Assembly: GCA_020853705.1 (NCBI GenBank)
Contig: JADYYK010000019.1
Coordinates: 1 to 64,000 of the forward strand
DNA: 64,000 nt
Reading direction: 5' to 3'
DNA from: Deltaproteobacteria bacterium
Lineage (GTDB): Bacteria; Myxococcota_A; Polyangia; Haliangiales; JADYYK01
The notes beneath the pieces are model-generated. The model did not search any database. It saw only the letters and a program-made list of their open reading frames with translations, and was not told where the DNA came from. This document shows positions 45,348 through 52,796 of the stretch, in pieces (position 1 is the first letter of the stretch; every line of letters starts with the position of its first letter). The translations under genes were made by a program, and so were the position numbers.

Positions 45348-45856
45348 TGCAGGGCAAGGCCGAGCGTCCCGACAAGCCGAAGTCGGACGACCCGCGCCGC
45401 GCCCGGCCCGCCCAGGAGCATGCCAAGCAGCACCGCGGCGAGTTCGCGCGCGAGCCGGCGGAGCGCGGCCCCGGCGAGGGCGAGGCCGCGGCGGTCACGT
45501 CGGCCGCGGTCTCCAACCAGGCTGCGGCGCTGGCCGCGGCGCGGGCGCGACAGGCGCAGCAGCAGGACGACGGCGGCGCGGTCGCCACCGCGGCGGCCGT
45601 GGCATCGCGCGAGTTCGCGGCCGGCGACGGCGATGCTGACGGGGCTGGCGCCGGTGCGCTGCCGCCCACGCTGCCTGGCGCCTGGCCCGCGGCGCCGCCG
45701 CCGAGCACGCTGCCGCCCGCGCTGCCGCCCGGGCTGCACAACTGGAGCGCGCTGGCCGCCGCGCCGCCCGCACCCCGCGCCGCCGCCGACGGCGCCACCG
45801 AGCCCCGGCCCGACACACCCGAAACCCCGAGCGCAGGCTGGCTGCGGCCACGGTAG
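45347..45856 (+). CDS. Disordered Pro/Ala-rich protein coupled to the AAA+ ATPase
   Basis: 169 residues from the ATG of a TGATG overlap with the ATPase. The sequence is low in hydrophobic and order-promoting residues: a charged start (GKAERPDKPKSDDPRRARP), an Ala/Gln-rich middle that could form one helix, and a Pro-rich end. No domain. The tight coupling implies function with the ATPase, perhaps as tether or adaptor, but nothing in the sequence proves it. Confidence 0.6.
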   Translation: MQGKAERPDKPKSDDPRRARPAQEHAKQHRGEFAREPAERGPGEGEAAAVTSAAVSNQAAALAAARARQAQQQDDGGAVATAAAVASREFAAGDGDADGAGAGALPPTLPGAWPAAPPPSTLPPALPPGLHNWSALAAAPPAPRAAADGATEPRPDTPETPSAGWLRPR

Positions 45857-45857
45857 T

Positions 45858-45895
45858 GCGAGGTCGATCTCGCGCCGGCTCGGCGCGGACCTCGC
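45858..45895. terminator. Bipartite hairpin between convergent genes
   Basis: Outer arms GCGAGGTC (45858-45865) and GACCTCGC (45888-45895) pair perfectly, and inner arms CGCGCC and GGCGCG pair across a GGCTC loop; a 5-nt bulge sits on the left side. It lies between the convergent disordered-protein and GST genes. No T-tract follows, so it is a terminator-like hairpin rather than a proven terminator. Confidence 0.55.
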
Positions 45896-45899
45896 CCGC

Positions 45900-46418
45900 T
45901 CAGCGCCCGCCCAGCTCGCGGGCCACCAGGGCGGCCAGCGGCGCCGGCAGCCGCGCGCCGGCGGCCTGCGCCTCGGCCAGCGCCAGGGCGAGGTCGCTGT
46001 CGGCGATGCACCAGCTCGAGCACACGGTGGCGCGGTCGCCCAGCGCGCGGGTGGCCATCGCCAGCAGCGCGTCGGGGCCGGGTGCGGCGCTGCGCAGCCA
46101 CAGCATCAGCTGGCGGGCGCGCGCGCGCTCGCCGAGGTCGGCGGGAAACAGCCGTGGATGGGCCGGGAACGGGAAGCTCTCGGCCAGGTACTCGGCGATG
46201 GCCAGGGACTCGGTGATGACGCGCCCGGCGTGCTCCAGCGCGGGTACCGTCGCGGTCAGCGAGCGCGCCACGAAGTCGGCGTCGCACTGCTCGCCGCGCG
46301 CGAGGTCGAGCGCGCGTTCGCTGAAGGGCAGCTGCTTGGCGCGCAGGGCCGCGCGCGCGACGTCGACCCAGCGGCAGCGCCCGGCGCGGTCGACGTAGAG
46401 CGTCAGCGCGGCGGTCAT
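45900..46418 (-). CDS. Glutathione S-transferase, YfcF-like
   Basis: 172 residues from ATG 46418, cytoplasmic. Thioredoxin-fold N-terminus (LTLYVDRAGRCRWVDVARAA) followed by VPALEHAGRVITESLAIAEYL, the conserved GSH-binding E-S pair. Then come PADLGERARARQLMLWLRS and WCIADSDLALAL, which closely match E. coli YfcF. It is shorter than the ~214-residue family members and lacks part of the C-terminal helical domain. YfcF proteins have GSH-dependent transferase/peroxidase activity. Its start overlaps the stop of the zinc-ribbon gene (ATGA), so both form one unit. Confidence 0.8.
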   Translation of the reverse strand: MTAALTLYVDRAGRCRWVDVARAALRAKQLPFSERALDLARGEQCDADFVARSLTATVPALEHAGRVITESLAIAEYLAESFPFPAHPRLFPADLGERARARQLMLWLRSAAPGPDALLAMATRALGDRATVCSSWCIADSDLALALAEAQAAGARLPAPLAALVARELGGR

Positions 46419-46786
46419 GACAGCGCGAGGCCGCAGTCGGGGCAGGCGCCGTCGACCAGGGCCGCGGTCGCGCCGCAGGCGGGGCAGGGTGGCTCGTCGT
46501 GCTCCGCGGCCGCGCCCGACGCGACTGCGGCCACGCCCTCGCGGGCGATGGAGTCGTGCCAGCTTTCCTGCAGCAGCGCGGCCAGGCGCGGCACGTCCTC
46601 GGCGCGCACCTCGAGGGTGACCTGCGGTCCGCAGCTCGAGCAGCTGGGATCGCTGCTGATGCGGGCCGGGATGTCGGCGGCCAGGCAGCTCTCGAGCAGG
46701 CGCTTGCTGTCGACCAGCGAGGCCTTGAAGGCGGGCACCGTGGCCTCGGCGGCGTCGAGCAGCTGGTCAGCCTCGCGGGCCTTCAT
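46415..46786 (-). CDS. Putative signal-transducing/zinc-ribbon small protein
   Basis: 123 residues from ATG 46786 (the open frame extends further upstream without a supporting start). The first 85 residues look like a DUF2007-type domain (LLESCLAADIPARI... TLEVRAEDVPRLAALLQ). The C-terminus has CPACGATAALVDGACPDCG, a zinc ribbon of the C-x2-C...C-x2-C kind. An extra C-x2-C pair lies earlier (CSSCG). Function unknown; perhaps a small regulator. Coupled to the GST gene. Confidence 0.65.
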   Translation of the reverse strand: MKAREADQLLDAAEATVPAFKASLVDSKRLLESCLAADIPARISSDPSCSSCGPQVTLEVRAEDVPRLAALLQESWHDSIAREGVAAVASGAAAEHDEPPCPACGATAALVDGACPDCGLALS

Positions 46787-46955
46787 CGCGCCACCAGGTC
46801 GGCCGGGAACCCCAGCAATATCAGGCAGGAACACATGCAGACATGGTAGCGCGGCGGGGCCCCGGCAGGGCATGGCAATGCGCACCCTGGCGGTTGATTC
46901 GGTGCGGCGGGGCCCAGACTGGCCGGCGTCGGCGCGGCATCATCGTGTCGATTGC

Positions 46956-47546
46956 ATGAGCCGTTTTCCGCACCTCGGGCCTCCTTCCACCATGGAGCGG
47001 GCCTCACCCGAGCTGGCAGTGGTGACCCCGCTACCGGTGCGCGAAGGCGCGGCGCTGGATCTGGACGGGGCTTACCGGCGCTATGCGCGCTATGTGGCCG
47101 CGGTGGCGCTGCGGCTGCTCGGGCGTGACGCCGAGGTCGACGACGTGGTGCAGGAGGTCTTCCTGACCGCGCTGCGCAAGCTCGATGGGCTGCGCGACCC
47201 GGAGGCGATTCGCGGCTGGCTGGCCACGGTGGCGGTGCGCGTGGCGGGGCGCAAGCTGCGCCGGCGCAAGCTGTGGGCCTTCCTCGGGCGCGACGCCGAC
47301 TCCGACGCGGCCTACGAGAGCATCGCGGCGACCGGGGCGACGCCGGAGGATCGCGCGCTGCTGGGGCGGGTGTACAAGGTGCTCGACGCGCTGCCGGTGG
47401 CGGATCGCATCGCCTGGACGTTGCGCCACGTCGAGGGCGAGCAGCTCGACCAGGTGGCGCTGCTGTGCGGCTGCTCGCTGGCGACGGCGAAGCGGCGCAT
47501 CGCGGCGGCGCATGCGGTGATCGACAGGATGGTGGGCGATGAGTGA
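46956..47546 (+). CDS. ECF-type RNA polymerase sigma factor
   Basis: 196 residues from ATG 46956; an alternative ATG at 46992 (MERASPEL) is equally possible, since no Shine-Dalgarno decides. Region 2 is visible as AALRLLGRDAEVDDVVQEVF and ALRKLDGLRDPEAIRGWLA, and region 4 as LPVADRIAWTLRHVEGEQL followed by DQVALLCGCSLATAKRRIAA. It directs RNA polymerase to a small regulon. The downstream FecR-like gene starts inside its last codons (ATG 47539), so its anti-sigma or sensor partner is translated with it. Confidence 0.9.
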   Translation: MSRFPHLGPPSTMERASPELAVVTPLPVREGAALDLDGAYRRYARYVAAVALRLLGRDAEVDDVVQEVFLTALRKLDGLRDPEAIRGWLATVAVRVAGRKLRRRKLWAFLGRDADSDAAYESIAATGATPEDRALLGRVYKVLDALPVADRIAWTLRHVEGEQLDQVALLCGCSLATAKRRIAAAHAVIDRMVGDE

Positions 47547-48858
47547 CCTGGCGCGCAAGATGGAGCGAGCCCGCGCGGGGGTCGACGTCCGCTGGGACGC
47601 CGAGCGCGAGCGCACGGTGCACGGTGGGCTGCTGCGGCGCCGGCGCCGGCGCGCGCGGGTGCGCGCTGGGGCCGCGGTGCTGGGGCTGCTGGTGCTGGTC
47701 GGCGCGGTGGCCTGGCGCGTGGGGGCGGGAGCGTCGTCGGGCGGGCGCCAGCAGATGGCGGCTGCGGGCGGCGTGCGCTTCGCGGATGGCTCACTGGCGC
47801 TGCCGATGGCGGGGGCCGAGCTGGTCACGCGCGAGGCGTCGGACGAAAGGAGCGTGATCGAGCTGGTGCGCGGAGGCGCGCGCTTCCAGGTGACCAGGCG
47901 GCCCGGGCGGGTGTTCCGGGTCGAGGCCGGGCAGGTGGCGGTGGAGGTGCTGGGGACGGAGTTCACCGTGGAGCGGCTGACCGCGACGACGACGCGGGTC
48001 GCAGTGGTGCACGGTCGGGTGCGCGTGATGGACGGCGCGGGCGAGCGCATCCTGGTGGGGGGCGACGAGGGGGTGTTCGGGGGCAGGGGTGAGGGCAAGG
48101 AGGTCGGCCATGCTGCGGGAGGCGGGGAGGGCAGCACGAACCCGAACCCGAACCCGAACCCGAACACGAACCCGAACCCGAACCCGAACCCGAACCCGAA
48201 CCCGAACCCGAACCCGAACCCGAACCCGAGCACGAGCACGAGCACGAACCCGAGCACGAGCACGAGCACGAGCACGAACCCGAGCACGAGCACGAACCCG
48301 AACCCGAACCCGCACACGAACCCGAACCCGACCCCGAACCCGAGCACTGCGGGCGGCAAGCCCGCCGCGAAGCCCGTCGCCAGGCCAGCGCCTGCCCCCG
48401 CGCCGCGCGACTGGCGTGATCTCGCCGCTGCCGGGGCCTATGACGAGGCCTATGCCGCGCTGCCGCCCGATCTCGCGACGGTGCTGACGCCCGAGGCCCT
48501 GCTCCTCTACGCCGACGTCGCGCGGCTGTCGCGCCACCCCGCCGACGCGGTCGCGCCGCTGCGCACCCTGGTGGCGCGGCATGCGCAGGATCCCCGCGCG
48601 CCGCTCGCCGCCTTCACGCTGGGCCGCGTGCTCCTCGATCACCTGGGGCGCCCGCGCGAGGCCGCGGCCGCCTTCGCGCAAGCGCAGGCGCTGGATCCCG
48701 AGGGTGCGCTGGCCGAGGACGCGCTGGCCCGCGAGGTCGAGGCCTGGTCACGCGCCGACGACATCCCGCGCGCTCGCGAGCGTGCGCGCGCCTACCTCGA
48801 ACGCTACCCCGGTGGCAGCCGTGTGCGCTCGGTGCGCCGCTTCGGCGAGCTCGAGTGA
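47539..48858 (+). CDS. FecR-domain protein with repeat linker and TPR-like C-terminus
   Basis: 439 residues. A short cytoplasmic N-terminus, a membrane span (AGAAVLGLLVLVGAVAWRVG), then a FecR domain (ELVRGGARFQVTRRPGRVF, VEVLGTEFTVERL, TTRVAVVHGRVRV). A ~70-residue NP/ST repeat linker encoded by hexanucleotide repeats follows. A C-terminal helical, TPR-like part closes the protein (LGRVLLDHLGRPREAAAAFA). FecR relatives act as periplasmic sensors that control ECF sigma factors. Here it is the obvious partner of the upstream sigma factor. The membrane position and coupled start strengthen this. Confidence 0.85.
   Translation: MSDLARKMERARAGVDVRWDAERERTVHGGLLRRRRRRARVRAGAAVLGLLVLVGAVAWRVGAGASSGGRQQMAAAGGVRFADGSLALPMAGAELVTREASDERSVIELVRGGARFQVTRRPGRVFRVEAGQVAVEVLGTEFTVERLTATTTRVAVVHGRVRVMDGAGERILVGGDEGVFGGRGEGKEVGHAAGGGEGSTNPNPNPNPNTNPNPNPNPNPNPNPNPNPNPSTSTSTNPSTSTSTSTNPSTSTNPNPNPHTNPNPTPNPSTAGGKPAAKPVARPAPAPAPRDWRDLAAAGAYDEAYAALPPDLATVLTPEALLLYADVARLSRHPADAVAPLRTLVARHAQDPRAPLAAFTLGRVLLDHLGRPREAAAAFAQAQALDPEGALAEDALAREVEAWSRADDIPRARERARAYLERYPGGSRVRSVRRFGELE
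48134..48347 (+). repeat. Hexanucleotide repeat (NP/ST) within the fecR-like gene
   Basis: About 35 units of the 6 bp types AACCCG and AGCACG, arranged in blocks and coding Asn-Pro and Ser-Thr dipeptides. Because the period is six, unit gain or loss keeps the frame and only changes linker length. Confidence 0.95.
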
Positions 48859-49925
48859 TCCGCCGCGTCGTCGTTCTCCTCGCGCTGCTGCCAGCCACCG
48901 CCCTGGCGACCCCGAGCTCCGTCGTGCCGGCGCCCGGCACCTCGTCTCCGACCTCGGCGACCTCGGCGATCCCGGCGACCCCGGCGACCCCGGCGACCCC
49001 GGCGACCCCCGCGGCCTCGGCCATCCGGCTGCGCCTCGACGACTGCCCCGACCTCGACGCCGCCACCATCGAGGCCCTGGTCGGCCTCGAGCTGTCCGAG
49101 ACCCCGGCGCCGGCCCCCGGCGCCCCGGCCCCCGCGGTCAGCGCCATCTGCGCCGATGGGCTGGTCGTCATCGAGGTCGACGACCCGATCACCCACAAGT
49201 CGCTGTCGCGCGCCATCGACCCCTCGGCCTCGCCGGCCGCGGCGCGCTCGCGCCTGCTCGCGCTGGCCATCGTCGAGCTCATCCATGCCAGCTGGACCGA
49301 GCTGACCTTCAACCCCGAGCCACAGGTCCCCGCCGCCAGCACCGGCACCGCCACCCCGGTCATCGCGCGCTCCGGTCGCAGCAGCCTGGCCGCCATGGTG
49401 CGCGCCCTGCGGGTGCGCCCGGTGCGCCGCTTTCGCCTGCTCGGCATGGGCGCCAGCGAGGTCTTCCCCGGCGACGTCACCCGCTTCGGAGGCGGCCTGC
49501 GCATCGGCTGGGACGGGCGCCGCCTGGGCTGGAGCCTCGACGTCGTGATGCACCACGGTGATCGCGACGAGTCGGCCGGCAACGTCACCATCGACAGCGT
49601 CAGCGCCGACGTGGCCGCGTTCTATCGCGTGCTGCCCGAGACGCCCACGCTGCGCGTCGGGCTCGGGCTGCGCGGCGGCGTGGCCCAGCTGGTCGGCACG
49701 CCGGCGATGCCGTTCGACTTCCGCGGCGGCCAGGTCACCGGCCCGTTCGCCGGCCCGCTCGGGGTGCTGTCGCTCAGCGCCCCGGTCGGGCGCGTCATCA
49801 TCGAGGCCACCATGAGCGGCGGCTGGCTGCCGGTCTCGGTGCGTGCCCAGGTCGACGGCGGCAGCGACACCCGCGTCGGCGGCGGCTGGCTCGGCCTGCG
49901 CCTCGGCGTCGGAGTCCTGCTCTGA
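48855..49925 (+). CDS. Secreted outer-membrane-like protein
   Basis: 356 residues from GTG 48855 (GTGA overlap with the FecR gene). Signal peptide VVVLLALLPATALATP, then a Thr/Pro/Ala-rich stretch with a 9 bp DNA repeat (PATPATPATPA). A small globular region follows (IRLRLDDCPDLDAATIEALV), and the C-terminal half shows alternating strands ending in LGLRLGVGVLL, typical of outer-membrane beta-barrels. No homologue recognised. Third gene of the sigma/FecR operon, followed by a vWA lipoprotein, so it may be part of the envelope target or sensor of that sigma system. Confidence 0.7.
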   Translation: MIRRVVVLLALLPATALATPSSVVPAPGTSSPTSATSAIPATPATPATPATPAASAIRLRLDDCPDLDAATIEALVGLELSETPAPAPGAPAPAVSAICADGLVVIEVDDPITHKSLSRAIDPSASPAAARSRLLALAIVELIHASWTELTFNPEPQVPAASTGTATPVIARSGRSSLAAMVRALRVRPVRRFRLLGMGASEVFPGDVTRFGGGLRIGWDGRRLGWSLDVVMHHGDRDESAGNVTIDSVSADVAAFYRVLPETPTLRVGLGLRGGVAQLVGTPAMPFDFRGGQVTGPFAGPLGVLSLSAPVGRVIIEATMSGGWLPVSVRAQVDGGSDTRVGGGWLGLRLGVGVLL

Positions 49926-50998
49926 TGCGCACCGGCACCCGCACTGGCCCCCTCGTCCTGGCCGTCGCCCTGGCCCTCGCGGCCCTGGGCTGCGAGACCA
50001 GCGGCCGCGCCCTCACCGACGTCAAGCTGACGCCGCTGCCCTCGTGCGACGAGCGCGGCGTCAACTACCGCGCACAGCGCCGCCTCGATCTGCTGTTCGT
50101 GATCGACGACTCGGTCTCGATGGCCAGCAAGCAGGCCGCCCTGGCGCGCACCTTCGAGGCCCTGGTGACGCGGCTCGAAGCGCTGCCCTACGGCCTGCCC
50201 AGCCTGCACGTCGGCGTGGTCACCTCCGACCTCGGCGCCGGTGGCTTCGACGTCCCGGCCTGCGACACCAGCAACAACGGCTTCCTGTTGCCCTTCGACG
50301 TGCCTGGCCAGCCCGCCTGGCTGGAGCAGGAGGGCGACGCGCACAACTTCCCCGGCACCCTGGCCGCCGCCTTCGCGACCCTGCGCCCGGTCGATCACAA
50401 CGGCTGCGGCTACGAGCAGCCACTGGCCGCGATGGTGCGCGCCATCGCCCCCGGGCTGTCGTCGAACCCCGGCTTCCTGCGCGACGACGCCGTGTTCGCC
50501 GTGGTCTTCGTGACCGACGAGGACGACTGCTCGATCTACCCCGGCAGCCACCTCTACGATCCCCTCGACACCCGCTGGGGGCCGACCAGCGTGCGCTGCT
50601 TCAATGAGGGCGTGCGCTGCAACGGCAGCCCGGGTGGCGCGCTGCAGGCCTGCCACGCCAACGCCGAGTCCAACCAGGTCGTGCCCATCGACGTCTACGA
50701 GGACTTCCTGCTCACTCTCAAGGGGCGCGATCGCTCGCGCCTGGTGCTCGGCGCCATCGTGGGCAACCCCGACCCGGTGGTGGTCGGCATCAACGCCGAG
50801 GGCGTCCAGGAGCTCCTGCCCTCGTGTCGCTACAGCACCGGCACCGCGCTGCCCGCGGTGCGCCTGGCCGAGCTGGTGGCCCGCTTCGGCACCGTCGGCA
50901 ACCGCCAGTCGATCTGCAACGACGACATGACCGGGGTGCTGACCTCGCTGGGCGACACCATCGCCGCCTCGGTGCGCGGCTGCTTCAGCTCACCGTGA
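49925..50998 (+). CDS. vWA-domain lipoprotein
   Basis: 357 residues from the ATG of a TGATG overlap. The signal sequence ends in a lipobox (LAALGC), so the protein is lipid-anchored. It has a von Willebrand A-like core: LDLLFVIDDSVSM (MIDAS D-x-S-x-S), LHVGVVTSDLG and VFVTDEDDC, with many Cys residues that could form disulphides outside the cytoplasm. vWA proteins bind partners in a metal-dependent way. Last gene of the sigma/FecR operon; its 3' end overlaps the convergent AgmX-type gene by 14 bp. Confidence 0.8.
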   Translation: MRTGTRTGPLVLAVALALAALGCETSGRALTDVKLTPLPSCDERGVNYRAQRRLDLLFVIDDSVSMASKQAALARTFEALVTRLEALPYGLPSLHVGVVTSDLGAGGFDVPACDTSNNGFLLPFDVPGQPAWLEQEGDAHNFPGTLAAAFATLRPVDHNGCGYEQPLAAMVRAIAPGLSSNPGFLRDDAVFAVVFVTDEDDCSIYPGSHLYDPLDTRWGPTSVRCFNEGVRCNGSPGGALQACHANAESNQVVPIDVYEDFLLTLKGRDRSRLVLGAIVGNPDPVVVGINAEGVQELLPSCRYSTGTALPAVRLAELVARFGTVGNRQSICNDDMTGVLTSLGDTIAASVRGCFSSP

Positions 50999-51602
50999 AG
51001 GGATACTTCACGACGCTCTCCCTGCCGGTCCTGGGGAAGCGCAGGCCGCGCAGCCGCGCGCGCACACAGCTGGCCAGGCCGCGCTTCATCAGATAGGCCG
51101 GCCCCTCGACCCGGGTCTGGGTGACGCGGCCGTCGGGGCCGACCACGACCCCGGCGTTGATGCGCCCGCTCAGCTCGGCGTTGCCGGTCGCGTTCACGAT
51201 GCACTCGCCGATGGCGTCGGACACGCCGCCCATGGCGCCGTCGATCTCACCCTGGGTCAGCTCGCGCGGCTCCTCCCCGGGGCTGCCGGCGAAGTCCAGG
51301 CTCTGCGCGCCGCGGCTCAGGCTGTCACCCTCGGAGGTCATGCGCAGATCGGCTGGCCCCAGCACCGGCGCCGGCTCGTCGCCGGCCTCGCCCGCGCCCA
51401 TGCCGCCGCCACCGCCACCGCCACCGCCACCGCCACGCGCCCCACCACGCCGCTTCTTCTTGCCGGTCGCCGCCACCCCGCCGTCCGCGCCTGGCGCGAC
51501 CGTGACCGTGCCGCCCGGCGCCGCCTTGTCGCGCAGCAGCAGCCAGACCCCGCCGGCCCCCACCAGCGCGCCGACGCACAGCCCGAGCACGAACCCTCGC
51601 AC
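50985..51602 (-). CDS. AgmX/PglI-type TonB-like C-terminal domain protein
   Basis: 205 residues from GTG 51602. One N-terminal membrane span (FVLGLCVGALVGAGGVWLLL), a basic and poly-Gly linker, then a C-terminal domain (GECIVNATGNAELSGRINAG, RVEGPAYLMKRGLASCV, RLRGLRFPRTG, VVKYPFTVS). Two spaced Cys and the closing FP/F-strand match the AgmX/PglI type seen in myxobacterial motility and transport proteins. The poly-Gly tract is coded by a (ccaccg)n repeat at ~51404-51436. Role unknown; a second gene with a similar domain is at 58261. Confidence 0.75.
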   Translation of the reverse strand: MRGFVLGLCVGALVGAGGVWLLLRDKAAPGGTVTVAPGADGGVAATGKKKRRGGARGGGGGGGGGGGMGAGEAGDEPAPVLGPADLRMTSEGDSLSRGAQSLDFAGSPGEEPRELTQGEIDGAMGGVSDAIGECIVNATGNAELSGRINAGVVVGPDGRVTQTRVEGPAYLMKRGLASCVRARLRGLRFPRTGRESVVKYPFTVS

Positions 51603-51648
51603 GCCCCGGAGTGTGCCACGTCCGCGCCCCGCGGCCGTACAATGGAGC

Positions 51649-52236
51649 ATGCCCCATGGCCGGTCCAGCTCCAGCGCCGCCGCGCTCATGTGCGCCCTCG
51701 CCCTGCTCGCCACCGCCCCGGCCGCCTGTACGCGCTCGCCGCGCGCCCAGCAGACGCCGTCCCCCCACGCCAGCGTCAGCCCTTTCCCGATCCCGACCAC
51801 GCTCGTGATCGACGCTGGCGCCGGGCTCGACAGCCCCATCGTGCTCGACGATCTGCTGGTGCTGTTCCCGGCCAGCCAGGGGCCTGAGCTGGCCGGCCCG
51901 TCCTTCGGCAATGACCCCATCGCCAGCTACTTCCGCCCCGAGCTGAGCGAGGCCACCCGCGCGCGCACCCTGCTGGGCGGCTTCCTCGCCGCGCACGCGC
52001 CCGGCGTCGCGCAGAGCAAGCTCGATCAGCGCTATCTCACCTACAAGAGCCAGTGGGTCGGCTTCATGGTCGGCACCCGCCGTCTGCTCTACGGCAACTT
52101 CTTCTGCGACGACTTCGGCCACGCCTGGAAGACCAGCCCGCTCAGCGTCGACGACGGCGGCGACTGCTTCCTGCAGGTCGTGTTCGAGCCCGCGACCGAC
52201 GCCTTCTTCCAGCTCATGATCAATGGCAATGCGTAG
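51649..52236 (+). CDS. Small lipoprotein, unknown
   Basis: 195 residues from ATG 51649, preceded by ATGGAG. Signal peptide ending in a lipobox (ATAPAAC). The rest has no known domain: a possible beta-rich middle (LVIDAGAGLDSPIVLDDLL) and YLTYKSQWVGFMVGTRRLL. Overlaps the next lipoprotein gene by 14 bp, so they form an operon. Function not recognised. Confidence 0.65.
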   Translation: MPHGRSSSSAAALMCALALLATAPAACTRSPRAQQTPSPHASVSPFPIPTTLVIDAGAGLDSPIVLDDLLVLFPASQGPELAGPSFGNDPIASYFRPELSEATRARTLLGGFLAAHAPGVAQSKLDQRYLTYKSQWVGFMVGTRRLLYGNFFCDDFGHAWKTSPLSVDDGGDCFLQVVFEPATDAFFQLMINGNA

Positions 52237-52735
52237 CCGCGTGGGTGTCCGCATCGCGCTGGCCCTGCCGCTGCTCGCGCTGGCGGCGTGCACCCGGGTG
52301 CCGCGCAACGACGACGCGCTGCCCACCATGCGTCCGGTGCAGCCCATCGTCAGCCCGGCGCCGTCGCCCGCCGACGCCCGCATGGCCGGCCTGTGGCGGG
52401 AGTTCTGGGGCGTCCCGGGCGAGACCGACGTGACCTACAACGACGAGTACCTCATCAAGCTCGACGACCGGCGCATCCTGGTCATCCCGCAGTCATCGGA
52501 TCACCAGGACACCATCGTCTCGGTCGCCATCGACGGCGACGACCTCGACCTCGTCCTGCACACCACCTTCAACGTGCACTACCGGCTGCGCCTCGACCCC
52601 GACGGCCGCACCCTGCGCGGCACCGCCGAGACCCCGTCCAAGAGCTTTCCCATCCGCTGGGAGAGGCTCGGGGCAGGGTCGACCGACGACCCCGATTGTC
52701 CGCCAGCCGGCTGCTCCGATAGCCACCCGGACTGA
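52223..52735 (+). CDS. Small lipoprotein, unknown
   Basis: 170 residues. Lipobox LALAAC after a short hydrophobic segment; a Pro-rich linker precedes a compact, strand-rich domain (YLIKLDDRRILVIPQ, LDLVLHTTFNVHYRLRLD, FPIRWERLG), and Cys residues close it. No family recognised. The start lies inside the preceding gene, so they are likely expressed together. Confidence 0.65.
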   Translation: MAMRSRVGVRIALALPLLALAACTRVPRNDDALPTMRPVQPIVSPAPSPADARMAGLWREFWGVPGETDVTYNDEYLIKLDDRRILVIPQSSDHQDTIVSVAIDGDDLDLVLHTTFNVHYRLRLDPDGRTLRGTAETPSKSFPIRWERLGAGSTDDPDCPPAGCSDSHPD

Positions 52736-52796
52736 CGCTAACTCACTGATCTCACGGACCCGCTGTCCGGCCCGGCCCTTGCTATCTGTCCGGGCC

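Noticed and set aside
26645..45856. A complete contractile injection system
   Set aside because: Only the ATPase type is recognisable; no sheath, tube, baseplate, LysM or spike protein motif was seen, so only an eCIS-related module is claimed.
48134..48347. Possible CRISPR or telomere-like array
   Set aside because: Six-base in-frame coding repeat with no spacers.
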